The notes: a model not told the origin generated them from the sequence alone. 64,000 bases of DNA from CAVWGP01 sp963754645 (GCA_963754645.1 CAVWGP010000005.1:1-64000); one strand, 5' to 3'. Positions 20,930-30,958 are shown, numbered from the stretch's first letter. Made by a program: numbers and translations.

Positions 20930-22936
20930 TCAAACCAGGTCGCGCGGAATCTCCGATCGCCAATTGCGCGAAAAAACCCGCGCCTCGCCTTCGAAGGCGT
21001 CGAGCCGGGCGTGCAACTGAAAATGCGTCCGCGTCGACGTCATGACGGTGCTGGTGCGGGTTTCGATCGACCAATCGCCGCGCGACATGCCGACGATCCA
21101 TGACACCTCGGCTCGCGCCGACAGCGGATCGTCCGGGCGAATGACATAGCGGTGATCCTGCCGGCCGCGGGTGACGAGGCCGATGCCGTCGAAACGCTTG
21201 GTTCCCTGATCGTCATGGGCCTCAACGGCGACTTCGTCGCGCCAGGCGTCGTAGATCACCTTCCGGCCCTCGGACGCGGGCACGAGCATCGTCACCGGGA
21301 GCGCGGGCGGCAACTGCGCCGGCGGCAGCGGCGCGAGCTCGGCATCGGACGCGCGCGGTTCGCGCACCGGCAGTTCGAGAAAGCTGGCGCCGGCATAGAC
21401 CGTCAGCGTGACCGGCTCCGGCGACGGCCAAGCGATCGGCCAATAGCAGGTGGAGACCGCGACGCGAAGACGGTGGCCGGGCAGGAACGCCTGGCCCGCG
21501 TCGTTGAGCTGCACCCTGACGCGATAGCGGCGGCCCGGTTCCAGCGGCGTCGGGAATTCATGGCTCTCGCGATGCGTGAGATTGAGAAGGCCATAGGTCA
21601 CGCGCGATACGGCGCCATCGGGCGCAATGACATTGAGGCGGACGGCGACCATGGCGATGGGCCGGTCGGCGGCAAGCTCGAGCTCGACCGCCGGAGCGCC
21701 CAAGATTTCGATGCGCCGTTCCAGCGGGTCGCTGTCGAAGACCAGCGATCCGGCGTCGTCCGCGCGCTGATCGGACGGCAGATCGGGGCCCGTGCCGTAG
21801 GCGCACCAGCGGCCGGAATAAAGGCCCACCGTCTGCGGCGAACGAACGGTCAACGCCGTTTCGCGGCCGGCCAGCGGCGCGATCGTGCCTTGGTTCAGAT
21901 GATAGCGGCGGTGCTCGATGTGCGGCGACGGCCAGACTGCTTCGCCGATCCAGCGCCCCGGGATCGTCGCGTGATAGCTTTTCGGCGGCACGTAGTCCTG
22001 GATATAGGCGCGCAGCACCGGGCCGTGCATGATGCCGCTGTCGCTGCCGCCGAGCCATTGCTCCCACCACCGCGTCGCTTCCTGCAAGAAGCCGACCGCC
22101 GGACCCGGCGCCGCCATGTGCGGATATTTGTGCGCCCATTGCCCGATCCAGGCGCGTTGCGGCACGGCAAGGCCGCGCAACATGCGCGGAATCGCATTCT
22201 TGTAGCCATCGGCCCAGCCGCTGACGGAGAAGATCGGGCATTGGATCTGCGAGAAATCCTCGCACACCGAACCGTGCTTCCAGAAATCGTCGCGGCGCTG
22301 GTGGCGCAGCCATGTGTCGATCCACAGGCCGCTGCCGTCGAGGCGCTCATGCCACATGCCGCGCCATCCTTCGCCGGCGATGGCGGGATCGGGCGGCCGC
22401 GAATTGTGGGCGAACATCGTCGACGCCCACTTCAAGTTGTCGTTCAAGAGGCAGCCGCCCATGTGGTGGATGTCGTCGGCATAGCGATCGTCGGTCGAGC
22501 ACGAGGTGATGATCGCCTTGAGCGCCGCCGGCTGGCGCGCCGCCACTTGCAGCGCGTTAAAGCCGCCCCAGGAATTGCCCATCATGCCCACGGCGCCCGT
22601 GCACCAAGGCTGGCGCGCGATCCACTCAATCGCTTCGATCGCGTCGTCCTGTTCGAGCTTCGAATATTCGTCGGTCAGCACGCCGCCGGATTCGCCGCTG
22701 CCGCGGATATCGACGCGCACGCTCGCGAAACCATGCGCGGCGAAATGCGGATGGACCAAGGCGTCGCGCTGCGCCGTGCCGTCGCGCTTGCGATAAGGCA
22801 CGTATTCGAGGATGCCGGGCACCGGGCCTTTCTCGGCGTCGTCCGGCAGCCAAATCCGCGCCGCGAGCCGCGTGCCGTCCTTGAGCGGAATCCAAGCATT
22901 TTCGATTTCACGAACGGTCCTGAGCGAGCGGGACAA
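20930..22936 (-). CDS. CocE/NonD-type serine hydrolase (peptidase S15 family)
   Basis: 668 residues. The alpha/beta-hydrolase core opens with IENAWIPLKDGTRLAARIWLP, has the oxyanion region VRVDIRGSGESGG and the nucleophile motif GNSWGG, and ends in the C-terminal jelly-roll domain of X-Pro dipeptidyl peptidases and cocaine esterase (PDDPLSARAEVSW, VFSRNWRSEIPRD). Acts on ester, amide or peptide bonds. I chose a TTG start at 22936 because AAGGAG lies 10 bases upstream; the open frame upstream would overlap the divergent permease gene. It is divergent from a complete oligopeptide ABC transporter 103 bp away, which suggests import followed by hydrolysis of a peptide- or ester-like compound. Confidence 0.88.
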   Translation of the reverse strand: MSRSLRTVREIENAWIPLKDGTRLAARIWLPDDAEKGPVPGILEYVPYRKRDGTAQRDALVHPHFAAHGFASVRVDIRGSGESGGVLTDEYSKLEQDDAIEAIEWIARQPWCTGAVGMMGNSWGGFNALQVAARQPAALKAIITSCSTDDRYADDIHHMGGCLLNDNLKWASTMFAHNSRPPDPAIAGEGWRGMWHERLDGSGLWIDTWLRHQRRDDFWKHGSVCEDFSQIQCPIFSVSGWADGYKNAIPRMLRGLAVPQRAWIGQWAHKYPHMAAPGPAVGFLQEATRWWEQWLGGSDSGIMHGPVLRAYIQDYVPPKSYHATIPGRWIGEAVWPSPHIEHRRYHLNQGTIAPLAGRETALTVRSPQTVGLYSGRWCAYGTGPDLPSDQRADDAGSLVFDSDPLERRIEILGAPAVELELAADRPIAMVAVRLNVIAPDGAVSRVTYGLLNLTHRESHEFPTPLEPGRRYRVRVQLNDAGQAFLPGHRLRVAVSTCYWPIAWPSPEPVTLTVYAGASFLELPVREPRASDAELAPLPPAQLPPALPVTMLVPASEGRKVIYDAWRDEVAVEAHDDQGTKRFDGIGLVTRGRQDHRYVIRPDDPLSARAEVSWIVGMSRGDWSIETRTSTVMTSTRTHFQLHARLDAFEGEARVFSRNWRSEIPRDLV

Positions 22937-23039
22937 GATATGACATCTCCTTCGAACGCGGCGCCGCGCCGGCGCTTTACAAACCATCGGCGCCTTCCTA
23001 GCATCGCCGTCATCAGGCGCATTGCCGGCAGGGATTGCT

Positions 23040-23990
23040 GTGCTGCTGTATTTCATACAACGGCTCGCCCTCGGTGTCCTCATCATCGTGGCGGCGTTGA
23101 CGCTGCTGTTCGCGGCGATTTTTTTCGTGCCTGGCGATCCGGCCTCGGTGGCCCTTGGGCCGCGCGCCACGCCCGAACTCGTCGCCGATTTCCGCCAGCG
23201 CATGGGCCTGGACCAGCCGTGGCCGCTGCAGATTGCCGCATTTTTCCTCAACATCGTCCGCGGCGACCTTGGCCGCGACGTGCTGACGAACCAGCCGGTG
23301 ACCGAACTCGTGCTCGATCAATTGCCCGCCAGCCTCGCCTTGGCCGCCGCGAGCCTGGGCTGGGCCGTGCTGTTGGGCGTTCCGCTCGGCTGCTATTCGG
23401 CGCTCAATCGCAACACCTGGATCGACCGCGTCACCGGCATCGTCTCGGTCAGCGCGATCGCGATACCGTCGTTCGTGGTGGCGCTCTATGCCTTGCTGAT
23501 TTTTGCCGTGGTGCTGCGCTGGTTCCCGGCGATCGGCGCCGGCCGGTCCGACGATATCGCCGAACAACTCTGGTATTTGGTGCTGCCCGCGTTCGCCGTC
23601 GGCCTCGGCTGGGTCGGTTTCCTGGCGCGCCTGGTGCGGGCATCGATGCTCGAGGTCCTGGGCGAGAACCACATCCGCACCGCCCGCGCCTTCGGCCTGC
23701 CCGAGCGCTGGATCGTCTATCGCTACGCCCTGAAACTCGCGATCCTGCCGACGATCTCGGTCATCGGCGTCGGCATGGGCCGCTTGCTTTCCGGCGCGGT
23801 TTTCGCCGAAATCGTCTTCGTCCGGCCGGGCGTGGGCAAGCTGGTTTACGACGCCGTGATTGCGCGCAATTATCCCGTCGTCCTGGGCACCGTTCTGGTC
23901 ACGACGATTCTCTTCGTGCTGTGCACGATCGCGGCCGACCTGATCAACGCCGCGCTCGATCCGCGCGTGCGCGAAAAACTGCAGTCTTAA
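23040..23990 (+). CDS. Oligopeptide-type ABC transporter permease, DppB family
   Basis: 316 residues, six predicted membrane helices. Family marks: LYFIQRLALGVLIIV opening, GDPASVALGPRATPELV, RGDLGRDV and the EAA-loop region (LGENHIRTARAFGLPERWIVYRYALK) that contacts the ATPase. A GTG at 23040 gives the normal DppB N-terminus; the same frame is open to a TTG at 23022. First gene of the operon B-SBP-C-D-F. The gene order places the receptor between the two permeases, which is less usual but coherent. Confidence 0.9.
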   Translation: MLLYFIQRLALGVLIIVAALTLLFAAIFFVPGDPASVALGPRATPELVADFRQRMGLDQPWPLQIAAFFLNIVRGDLGRDVLTNQPVTELVLDQLPASLALAAASLGWAVLLGVPLGCYSALNRNTWIDRVTGIVSVSAIAIPSFVVALYALLIFAVVLRWFPAIGAGRSDDIAEQLWYLVLPAFAVGLGWVGFLARLVRASMLEVLGENHIRTARAFGLPERWIVYRYALKLAILPTISVIGVGMGRLLSGAVFAEIVFVRPGVGKLVYDAVIARNYPVVLGTVLVTTILFVLCTIAADLINAALDPRVREKLQS

Positions 23991-24021
23991 GCGTCAAGCA
24001 AAACCGCAAAGGGAGGACTCC

Positions 24022-25587
24022 ATGGCACGCATGAATGTCGACCGCCGCCGCTTCCTGTCAACGACCGCAGCGGCAAGCGCCGCCGCCATTGCCGGCTGGC
24101 CGGGCCCGGCCTCGGCGCAAGCCGCGAAGACGCTCAAGGTCCGCTCCTATGTGGCGCCGCTCGTGCTCGACCCGATCCATACCTTATCGGCGCCGGAAGC
24201 CGACATCTTCGATTGCCTCTACCCGGGCTTGGTGTCCTACAAGCCGGGGAAGGAATGGGGCTGGGAACTCGATGCGGCAACGTCGGTCGAACAGGCCGAC
24301 CCGACCCATATCAAGTTCACGCTCAAGAAAGATCTCGGTTGGACCGGCGGTTTCGGCGAAGTCACGGCCGAGGATGTGAAGTTTTCCTATGAGCGCATCG
24401 CCAATCCCGCCAACAAATCGCCCTACCGCACGGACTGGTCGGCGCTCGACAAGGTCGAATTGACCGGCAGCCACGCCGGCGTCATCGTCCTCAAGGAGCC
24501 GTTCATTCCGCTTTTCGCGTCGACCCTGCCCCGCGGCTCCGGGAACATCGTCTGCAAGAAAGCGGTCGAGAAGCTCGAAGGCCAGCGTTTCGGCCTCGTT
24601 CCGCCGGCGACCTTCGGGCCCTATCGCTGGAGGAAGCTCGATCCCAGCGTGCGCGTGACGATCGAACGCAACCCGGATTGGAAAGGCGCGCGCGCGCCCT
24701 TCGACGAAATCGAATTCCTCATGGTGCAGGACGCGAACTCGGCGGAAAACGCGTTCCGCGCCGGCGAGCTCGACGTGTGCCACGTGCCGATGACGGCGGT
24801 GGGGCGGCTGCAAAAGGCCATGCCCGCCAAGTCGAAACTGCAGATCTCGCCGTCGCTCGCCTATTGGTGGCTCGGCATGCAGATGGAGGAAGGCATCTTC
24901 GCCGACAAACGCGTCCGCCAAGCCGTGCAATACGCCGTCGATGTGCAAGCCGTGCTCGACGGCGCGTTTTTCGGCGTCGCCGAGCGCGCCACCGGCATCA
25001 TCGCCCCCGGCATGATCGGCCATCGCCCGGCGAACAAGATCGCCAAGCCCGATCTCGACCGCGCCCGCAAGCTGCTGGCCGAGGCCGGACACCCGCGCGG
25101 CTTCAAAGCCGAAATCGGCGTGCGCAATTCGGCCGAGTTCATCAACGCGGCCCAGGTCGTCGCCGCCAGCCTCGCCAAAATCGGCATCGAGGCGCAGGTC
25201 GTGCCCTTCGATCAGGGCGTGCAGAAGGCGATGGCCTCCGGCAAGGCGGGCGAATGGAAGAAGATGCAGCTCCAGATCACGCGCTTCTCCATGGCGCCCG
25301 ACCCAAGCTGGGCATCGGTCTGGTTCACCAAGGAGCAGATCGGCGAGTGGAATTGGGAGCGCTTCCCGGATCCCGAATACAACGCGCTGCACAAGGCGGC
25401 GCTGAGCGAGCAGGACGCCAGGAAGCGGCACGACTTGTACGTTCGCATGCAGGACATCATGGAGGAGTCCGGCGCCTATGTGTTCCTGACGCACGGCGTC
25501 AACCCGATCCTCTATCGCGATCACCTGGTTCCGGCATTTTCGCCGGACGGCAACCGCATCTTCGCCGCGAAGTTCCGGACGGTTTGA
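24022..25587 (+). CDS. ABC transporter substrate-binding protein, family 5 (SBP_bac_5)
   Basis: 521 residues, periplasmic receptor for the surrounding transporter. A Tat-like signal (DRRRFLSTTAAASAAAIAG, cleavage near ASAQA) precedes the family-5 fold: TAEDVKFSYERI, GPYRWRKLDPSVRVTIERNPDW and VRQAVQYAVD are typical. AGGGAGG lies 7 bases before the ATG. The ligand is not predictable; family members bind peptides, opines, nickel or glycosides. The neighbouring S15-type hydrolase favours a peptide or amide ligand. Confidence 0.92.
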   Translation: MARMNVDRRRFLSTTAAASAAAIAGWPGPASAQAAKTLKVRSYVAPLVLDPIHTLSAPEADIFDCLYPGLVSYKPGKEWGWELDAATSVEQADPTHIKFTLKKDLGWTGGFGEVTAEDVKFSYERIANPANKSPYRTDWSALDKVELTGSHAGVIVLKEPFIPLFASTLPRGSGNIVCKKAVEKLEGQRFGLVPPATFGPYRWRKLDPSVRVTIERNPDWKGARAPFDEIEFLMVQDANSAENAFRAGELDVCHVPMTAVGRLQKAMPAKSKLQISPSLAYWWLGMQMEEGIFADKRVRQAVQYAVDVQAVLDGAFFGVAERATGIIAPGMIGHRPANKIAKPDLDRARKLLAEAGHPRGFKAEIGVRNSAEFINAAQVVAASLAKIGIEAQVVPFDQGVQKAMASGKAGEWKKMQLQITRFSMAPDPSWASVWFTKEQIGEWNWERFPDPEYNALHKAALSEQDARKRHDLYVRMQDIMEESGAYVFLTHGVNPILYRDHLVPAFSPDGNRIFAAKFRTV

Positions 25588-25650
25588 CGTTGTCCGACCG
25601 ACCAAGGGCCGGGCCGGGCGCGCGACGCGCCCGCCCGGCCGGATTGCACG

Positions 25651-26530
25651 ATGGCGCCGATCGCGACCGCAATAGCTGACGACGCCGGCGCGCCGCGATG
25701 GCTCGTTTGGAAACGCGTGTTCCGCGATCCGCTGGCGCTGACCGGCTTGCTCCTGGTGGGCCTGATCGTCGCCGGCGCCTTGCTCGCCGATGTCCTCGCC
25801 GCCTACGGCCCGACCCAACTCAATATTCGCGAGCGGATGGAGGGGCCGAGCCTCAGGCACTTGCTGGGAACCGATCATCTCGGACGCGATTTGCTCGCCC
25901 GCGTTCTGCATGGCGGGCGCATCGCGCTCGTCGTGTCGCTCGCCGCCGTTTCCGCGTCGCTGGCGATCGGCGTTGCGCTCGGCATGCTGGCCGGGTTCGG
26001 GCCGCGTTGGCTCGACAACATCCTCATCCTCGTTGTTCGACGCCGTGCGCTCATTTCCGACCATCATGCTGGCGCTCGCCATGGTCGTTCTGCTCGGCCC
26101 GAGCCTGGAGACAGTCATCGTCATCGTCGTCTTGACCTCGATCCCGGTCTATGGCCGCGTCGTGCGGACGCAGACCATGTCGCTCAAGACCAGCGAATTC
26201 GTCTTGGCGGAGCGCTCGCTCGGCGCCGGCCCGCTGCGCATTCTCGCGCACCATATTCTGCCCAATGTGATCGGGCCGGTGCTCATCCTCGGCTGCATGG
26301 AGGTGCCCGTCGTCATCACGATCGAAGCCGGGTTGAGCTTCCTCGGCCTCGGCGTTCGCCCGCCGACGCCGAGCTGGGGCAGCATCCTCAACGACGGCTA
26401 TTCCTTCATTCGCGACACGCCATGGCCGATCGTCGCCGGCGGCGTTCCGATCATCCTCATCACCCTGGGCTTCACCTTTCTGGGCGAGGCGCTGCGGGAC
26501 ATTTTCGATCCGCGGCTGCAGCGCGAATGA
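25651..26530 (+). CDS. Oligopeptide-type ABC transporter permease, DppC family, frameshift near 26,035
   Basis: About 292 residues when repaired. N-terminal part: WLVWKRVFRDPLALTGLLLVG, LLGTDHLGRDLLARVLHGGR (the DppC signature) and further helices. Near 26,030-26,038 one extra base (in CTCGTTGTTCGAC) shifts the frame; after it the other frame gives FDAVRSFPTIMLALAM, the EAA-loop region VLAERSLGAGPLRILAHHILPN and the C-terminus TFLGEALRDIFDPRL. Stop overlaps the next gene's ATG (ATGA at 26527-26530). All six-helix features are present after repair, so the break is probably a sequence error. Confidence 0.85.
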
Positions 26531-27501
26531 GCGGCGGCGCGGTCCTCGAGATCAAGGATCTCAGCGTCAACTTCGCGACGCCGCGCGGGCCGGTCCGCGC
26601 CTTGCGCCGGATCGACCTGACGGTGCCGCGCGACCGCGTCGTCGGCATTGTCGGCGAGAGCGGCTGCGGCAAGTCCACGCTCATCATGTCGGTGCTGCGC
26701 CTGCTCGCGCCCAACGCCGAAATCGCCGGCGGCGACATCGTGCTCGAAGGCGAGAGCACGCGCGCCATGCCGGAGGCGCGGCTGCGCGCGATCCGCGGGC
26801 GGCGCGCCGCGATGATTTTCCAAGACCCGATGAGCTCGCTCAATCCCGTGATGTCGATCGCGACGCAAATGATCGACATCCAGCATCGCGAGAAAATTTC
26901 GGCCGGCGACAAGCGCCGCGCCGCGATCGACATGCTCCGCCGCGTCGGCATTCCCGACCCGCAGATCCGCATCGACGGCTATCCGCACCAATTTTCGGGC
27001 GGCATGCGCCAGCGGGTCGCGATCGCGATGGCGCTGCTGATGAACCCGGCCTTGCTCATGGCCGACGAGCCGACGACGGCGCTCGACGTGACGCTCGAAG
27101 CGCAGATCGTCCACTTGCTGCGCGACATCAAGCGCGAATTCCGCGGCTCGATCCTGTTCGTTTCGCACAATCTCGGATTGATCGCGGAATTGTGCGACGA
27201 AGTGGTCGTCATGTATGCCGGCGAGATCGTCGAGCATGGCGACGTGCGGCAGATATTCCGCACGCCGCGGCATCCTTACACGCGCCTGCTGCTCGAATGC
27301 GACCCGGCGCGGATTGCGCGGGCGACGCGCCTCTTGCCGACGATCGCCGGCAGCCTGCCGGATCTGGCGCGGCTGCCGCCCGGCTGCATTTTCGCGCCGC
27401 GCTGCCCGGACGCCGTTGCGCGCTGCGCCGCCGACGCGCCCGAATTCGTCGCCGTGGCGCCGGGCCACACCGCCCGCTGCTCGCGGCTCGGCAATGGCTG
27501 A
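26527..27501 (+). CDS. Oligopeptide-type ABC transporter ATPase, DppD family
   Basis: 324 residues, cytosolic ATPase. Walker A GESGCGKST, Q-loop FQDPMSSLNPVM, signature FSGGMRQRV, Walker B LLMADEPTTALDV and H-loop SHNL are all intact. The C-terminal oligo_HPY extension has the Cys-rich CIFAPRCPDAVARC cluster, which in some relatives binds a 4Fe-4S cluster. Overlaps DppC by ATGA and DppF by 8 bp. It forms the heterodimeric motor with the next gene. Confidence 0.95.
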   Translation: MSGGAVLEIKDLSVNFATPRGPVRALRRIDLTVPRDRVVGIVGESGCGKSTLIMSVLRLLAPNAEIAGGDIVLEGESTRAMPEARLRAIRGRRAAMIFQDPMSSLNPVMSIATQMIDIQHREKISAGDKRRAAIDMLRRVGIPDPQIRIDGYPHQFSGGMRQRVAIAMALLMNPALLMADEPTTALDVTLEAQIVHLLRDIKREFRGSILFVSHNLGLIAELCDEVVVMYAGEIVEHGDVRQIFRTPRHPYTRLLLECDPARIARATRLLPTIAGSLPDLARLPPGCIFAPRCPDAVARCAADAPEFVAVAPGHTARCSRLGNG

Positions 27502-28528
27502 ACCGGCGCCGCTCCTGCGAGTGGAGGGCATCGGCGTGCGGTTTCGCGCGCTGAGCTGGCTCGGCGCCTTGGCGAGACGCGTCGCCGATCCGCACGTGCA
27601 TGCCGTCATCGGCGCGACCTTCGCCGTCCGCCGCGCCGAAACACTGGGCATCGTCGGCGAAAGCGGATCGGGCAAGACATCGCTGGTCCGGGCCGTCACC
27701 GGGCTCGTCCCGATGCACACCGGCAACGCCTGGTTCGAGGGCCGCTCGATCCTCGATCGTTCGGCGGCCAGCCGGCGCGTGCTGCGCCGGCAGGTCGGCA
27801 TGATGTTTCAGGATCCGGTTGCGAGCTTGTCGCCGCGCAAGACGGTGCGCAGCCTGATCCTCGAGCCGTTCCGCATTCACCGCGAAATCCGGCCGGCGAG
27901 CCACGGCTCGGCGAGCCACGGCTCGGCGAGCCAGGCACGGCTCGATCTCGAACGCGAAGCGCGCGCGCTGATGGCCATGGTCGGCTTGCCCGACGGCTTG
28001 CTCGGCGCCTATCCCCACCAACTCTCGGGCGGCCAGGCGCGCCGCGTCGGCATGGCGCGCGCCCTGGCGCTGCGGCCCAAGCTCATCATCGCCGACGAAC
28101 CGACCGCCGGGCTCGATGTTTCGGTCCAAGGCGACGTTCTCAATCTGATGAACGAGCTCCAGGCCAAGCTCGGCTTGAGCTACATCGTGGTGACGCACAA
28201 TCTGCCGGTGATCCGCCACGCCAGCGAGCGCCTCGCCGTGATGTATCTCGGCCGCTTCGTCGAACTAGGTCCGACGGCGGATTTGTTCGCGCGGCCGTTG
28301 CATCCTTACACGCTGGCACTGATGAACGCGGTGCCGCAACCCGATCCCGACCGGCGGCGCGCCGGTGGCGTGCTCAAAGGCGAGGTTCCCTCGCTGCTCA
28401 ACCGCCCCAAGGGCTGCGAATTCCATCCGCGCTGCCCGCTGGTTCGCGACCGCTGCCGCGGCGACGCGCCGGCCCTGCGCGAAATCGCGCCCGGCCGAAG
28501 CGTCGCCTGCCACTTTCCGATCGATTGA
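27494..28528 (+). CDS. Oligopeptide-type ABC transporter ATPase, DppF family
   Basis: 344 residues. Walker A GESGSGKTS, Q-loop FQDPVASLSPRK, signature LSGGQARRV, Walker B LIIADEPTAGLDV, H-loop THNL, and the C-terminal CEFHPRCPLVRDRC cluster. The ATG at 27494 overlaps the stop of the DppD gene by 8 bp. Between the Q-loop and the signature it carries a short in-frame tandem repeat (ASHGSASHGSAS) not expected in the family. Last gene of the operon, ending 18 bp from the convergent flavoprotein gene. Confidence 0.94.
   Translation: MAEPAPLLRVEGIGVRFRALSWLGALARRVADPHVHAVIGATFAVRRAETLGIVGESGSGKTSLVRAVTGLVPMHTGNAWFEGRSILDRSAASRRVLRRQVGMMFQDPVASLSPRKTVRSLILEPFRIHREIRPASHGSASHGSASQARLDLEREARALMAMVGLPDGLLGAYPHQLSGGQARRVGMARALALRPKLIIADEPTAGLDVSVQGDVLNLMNELQAKLGLSYIVVTHNLPVIRHASERLAVMYLGRFVELGPTADLFARPLHPYTLALMNAVPQPDPDRRRAGGVLKGEVPSLLNRPKGCEFHPRCPLVRDRCRGDAPALREIAPGRSVACHFPID
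27895..27943 (+). repeat. 15-bp in-frame tandem repeat inside dppF-like gene
   Basis: Two exact copies of a 15-bp unit (GGCGAGCCACGGCTC at 27895-27909 and 27910-27924) followed by a degenerate third copy with a 4-bp insertion. It encodes a Ser/His/Gly/Ala-rich loop. Slipped-strand expansion is the likely origin. Confidence 0.8.
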
Positions 28529-28546
28529 GGCCGGCGCCGCGCCGCT

Positions 28547-30958
28547 TTACCCGCGCTGCCGCCCGCCATTGGCGTCGAACAGCGGCGTCAGGCTCACCGT
28601 CGCCGGGCACGCCTTGCCGAAAATCAGAATCGCCAGCCGCTCGCCGTCCTTGGCGTGTTCGCTCGCGACATAGGCCATGGCCATGCTCTTGCCGGCCCAG
28701 TGCGCGTAGCCGCCGGAGGTGACCTGGCCGACGGCGGCGTCGCCCTTGAGCACGCTTTCGTAGCCGACGACCTCGACCTCAGTCTCGACGATCAGCGGCA
28801 CGAGCTTTTTCTTCGGCGCGGCCGCGCGGTCGGCGAGCGCCGCCGCCTTGCCGATGAAGTCCGCCTTGTCGTAGGCGACGAAGCGGTCGAGGCCCGATTC
28901 CATCGGCGTGTAATCCGGACGGAATTCGCGGAAGAAGGCGCCATAGGCCTTTTCCAAGCGCAGCGACATGAGCGCGCGATTGCCGAAATGGCGCAGCCCC
29001 ATGTCGCGCCCCGCCTCAAGCAAAGCTTCGTAAAGCGTCACCTGATAGTCGGGCGTGACCCAGATTTCGTAGCCCAGGTCGCCCGTGTAACTTGCGCGCA
29101 GCACGATCGCCGGCGCCAGGCCGACGCTCATCTCGCGCGCCGCGAAGAATTTGAATGCCTCGTTCGACACATCTTCGAACACGAGGCGCTGCAGCAGCGC
29201 GCGCGCTTGCGGCCCGGCGATCATGAAGCCGGTGAGCGCGTGCGGCAGCGGACGAATGAAGGTTCCCGCGGGCGGCGGATGCTGCTCGAACCAGCGCATG
29301 TGATAGATCTCGGCGACGCCCGAGCCGATCATCAGGAAGCGGTCCGGCGCCAGGCGCGCCACCGAAAAATCGCCGATCACGGTGCCGCGCGGATTGAGCA
29401 TCGGCGCCAGCACCATGCGGCCGGGCTTGGGCATTTTGTTGGCCAGCACGCGATTGAGCCAGGCCTCGGCATCCGGGCCCACGACTTCGTATTTGCCGAA
29501 GCCGGAAATTTCCATCAGCCCGACGCCGTTGCGCACCGCCAGGCATTCCTCGCGCACGATGGGAAAGGCGTTGGAGCGGCGATAGGTCGGGTTCTCCACC
29601 GGCTCCATGCCCTTGGGCGCGTACCACAGCGCCACTTCGAGCCCGAAATTGGCGCCGAACACGGCGCCCGCGCTCTTGAGCCGGTCGTAGACCGGCGTGC
29701 GCCGCAACGGCCGCGCGGCGGGCAACTCTTCGTTGGGATAGGCGATGCGGAAGCGGCGGGCGTAGTTCTCCGGCACCTTGGTCAAGGTGTAGCGATGCGT
29801 CGCAAAGGCGCCGAAGCGCGCAACGTCCATCGCGAAAATGTCGGACCCCGGATCGCCCTCGACCATCCAGCGCGACAGGGCAAGGCCGACGCCGCCGCCC
29901 TGGGCGAAGCCCGCCATCACCGCGCAGGCCGACCAGTAGTTGCGCAACCCGCGCACCGGGCCGACCAGCGGATTGCCGTCGGGCGCGAAGGTGAACGGTC
30001 CGTTGACGACTTTGCGGATGCCGGCGCGGCCGACCGGCGGGAAATGCTTGAAGCCGATTTCGAGATGCGGCGCCAGACGGTCGAGATCGTCGGGCAGCAG
30101 CTGCATGGCGAAGTCCCACGGCGTCGTGTGCGGCGACCACACGCGGCAATCGCGCTCGTAGGTGCCGAGGAGAACGCCCTTGCCTTCCTGCCGCATGTAG
30201 ATTTCGCCGGAATAGTCGGTCGTCGGCAGAATCTCCCGGCCGTGGGCGGCGATCTCGGGAATCTCCTCGGTCAGGACATACATGTGCTCCATGGCCAGCA
30301 CCGGCAGTTCGATGCCCGCCATGCGCCCGACCTCGCGCGCCCACAGGCCGGCGGCGTTGACGACGTGCTCGGCGTGGACCGTGCCCTTGTTCGTGCTCAC
30401 GTCCCAGGTTCCATCGGCGCGCTGCCGCAAGCCGGTGACCTGGGTGAAGCGATGGATTTCCGCGCCGGCTTTGCGCGCGGCGCCGGCATAGGCGTGGGTC
30501 ACGCCGTTGGGATCGACATGGCCGCCGTCCTCGCGATGCAGCGCGCCGACGAAGCACGCGGGATCGAGCAGCGGATTGAACTTCGTCGCCTCTTTGGGCG
30601 TGATGAGATGGGTTTCCATGCCGAGATATTTGGCGCGCGAATGCATCAGCTTGAGATTGTCGAAAATCTCCTCGGTCGCGGCGACGACCATGTTGCCGGT
30701 GGCGTGAATGCCGCAGCTCTGGCCCGAGATGCGCTCGATCTCGCGATAGAGATCGATGGTGTATTTCTGCAGCCGCGAGACATTGGCGTCGGAATTGTAG
30801 GTGTGCACGCTCGCCGCCGCGTGCCAGGTCGAGCCCGAGGTCAGCTCGTGCTTCTCGAACAGCGCCACGTCGGTCCAGCCGAGCTTGGTCAGATGATAGA
30901 GCACGCTGGCGCCGACCACGCCGCCGCCGACCACGGCCACACGAATTTCAGTCTTCAC
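28547..30958 (-). CDS. Dimethylglycine/sarcosine-dehydrogenase-like flavoprotein (DAO + GcvT domains), copy 1
   Basis: About 803 residues. N-terminal FAD domain: VVGGGVVGASVLYHL, then SGSTWHAA, where His46 matches the residue that covalently links FAD in dimethylglycine and sarcosine dehydrogenases. The C-terminal half is an aminomethyltransferase (GcvT/T-protein) domain (EISGFGKYEVVGPDAEAWLNRVLANK, SYTGDLGYEIWV) that passes the methyl as formaldehyde to tetrahydrofolate. I chose GTG at 30958 because AGGAG lies 6 bases upstream; an ATG 18 bases earlier is possible. It lies 27 bp downstream of an MttB-family gene on the same strand, pointing to stepwise demethylation of a methylated amine. Confidence 0.9.
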   Translation of the reverse strand: MKTEIRVAVVGGGVVGASVLYHLTKLGWTDVALFEKHELTSGSTWHAAASVHTYNSDANVSRLQKYTIDLYREIERISGQSCGIHATGNMVVAATEEIFDNLKLMHSRAKYLGMETHLITPKEATKFNPLLDPACFVGALHREDGGHVDPNGVTHAYAGAARKAGAEIHRFTQVTGLRQRADGTWDVSTNKGTVHAEHVVNAAGLWAREVGRMAGIELPVLAMEHMYVLTEEIPEIAAHGREILPTTDYSGEIYMRQEGKGVLLGTYERDCRVWSPHTTPWDFAMQLLPDDLDRLAPHLEIGFKHFPPVGRAGIRKVVNGPFTFAPDGNPLVGPVRGLRNYWSACAVMAGFAQGGGVGLALSRWMVEGDPGSDIFAMDVARFGAFATHRYTLTKVPENYARRFRIAYPNEELPAARPLRRTPVYDRLKSAGAVFGANFGLEVALWYAPKGMEPVENPTYRRSNAFPIVREECLAVRNGVGLMEISGFGKYEVVGPDAEAWLNRVLANKMPKPGRMVLAPMLNPRGTVIGDFSVARLAPDRFLMIGSGVAEIYHMRWFEQHPPPAGTFIRPLPHALTGFMIAGPQARALLQRLVFEDVSNEAFKFFAAREMSVGLAPAIVLRASYTGDLGYEIWVTPDYQVTLYEALLEAGRDMGLRHFGNRALMSLRLEKAYGAFFREFRPDYTPMESGLDRFVAYDKADFIGKAAALADRAAAPKKKLVPLIVETEVEVVGYESVLKGDAAVGQVTSGGYAHWAGKSMAMAYVASEHAKDGERLAILIFGKACPATVSLTPLFDANGGRQRG

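Noticed and set aside
21152..24034. A 960-codon open frame on the plus strand
   Set aside because: It is antisense to the S15-type hydrolase and then out of frame within the DppB-type permease; no domain is recognisable.
27895..27943. Possible CRISPR or regulatory repeat
   Set aside because: It is an in-frame coding tandem repeat of 15 bp without spacers, inside an ABC ATPase gene.
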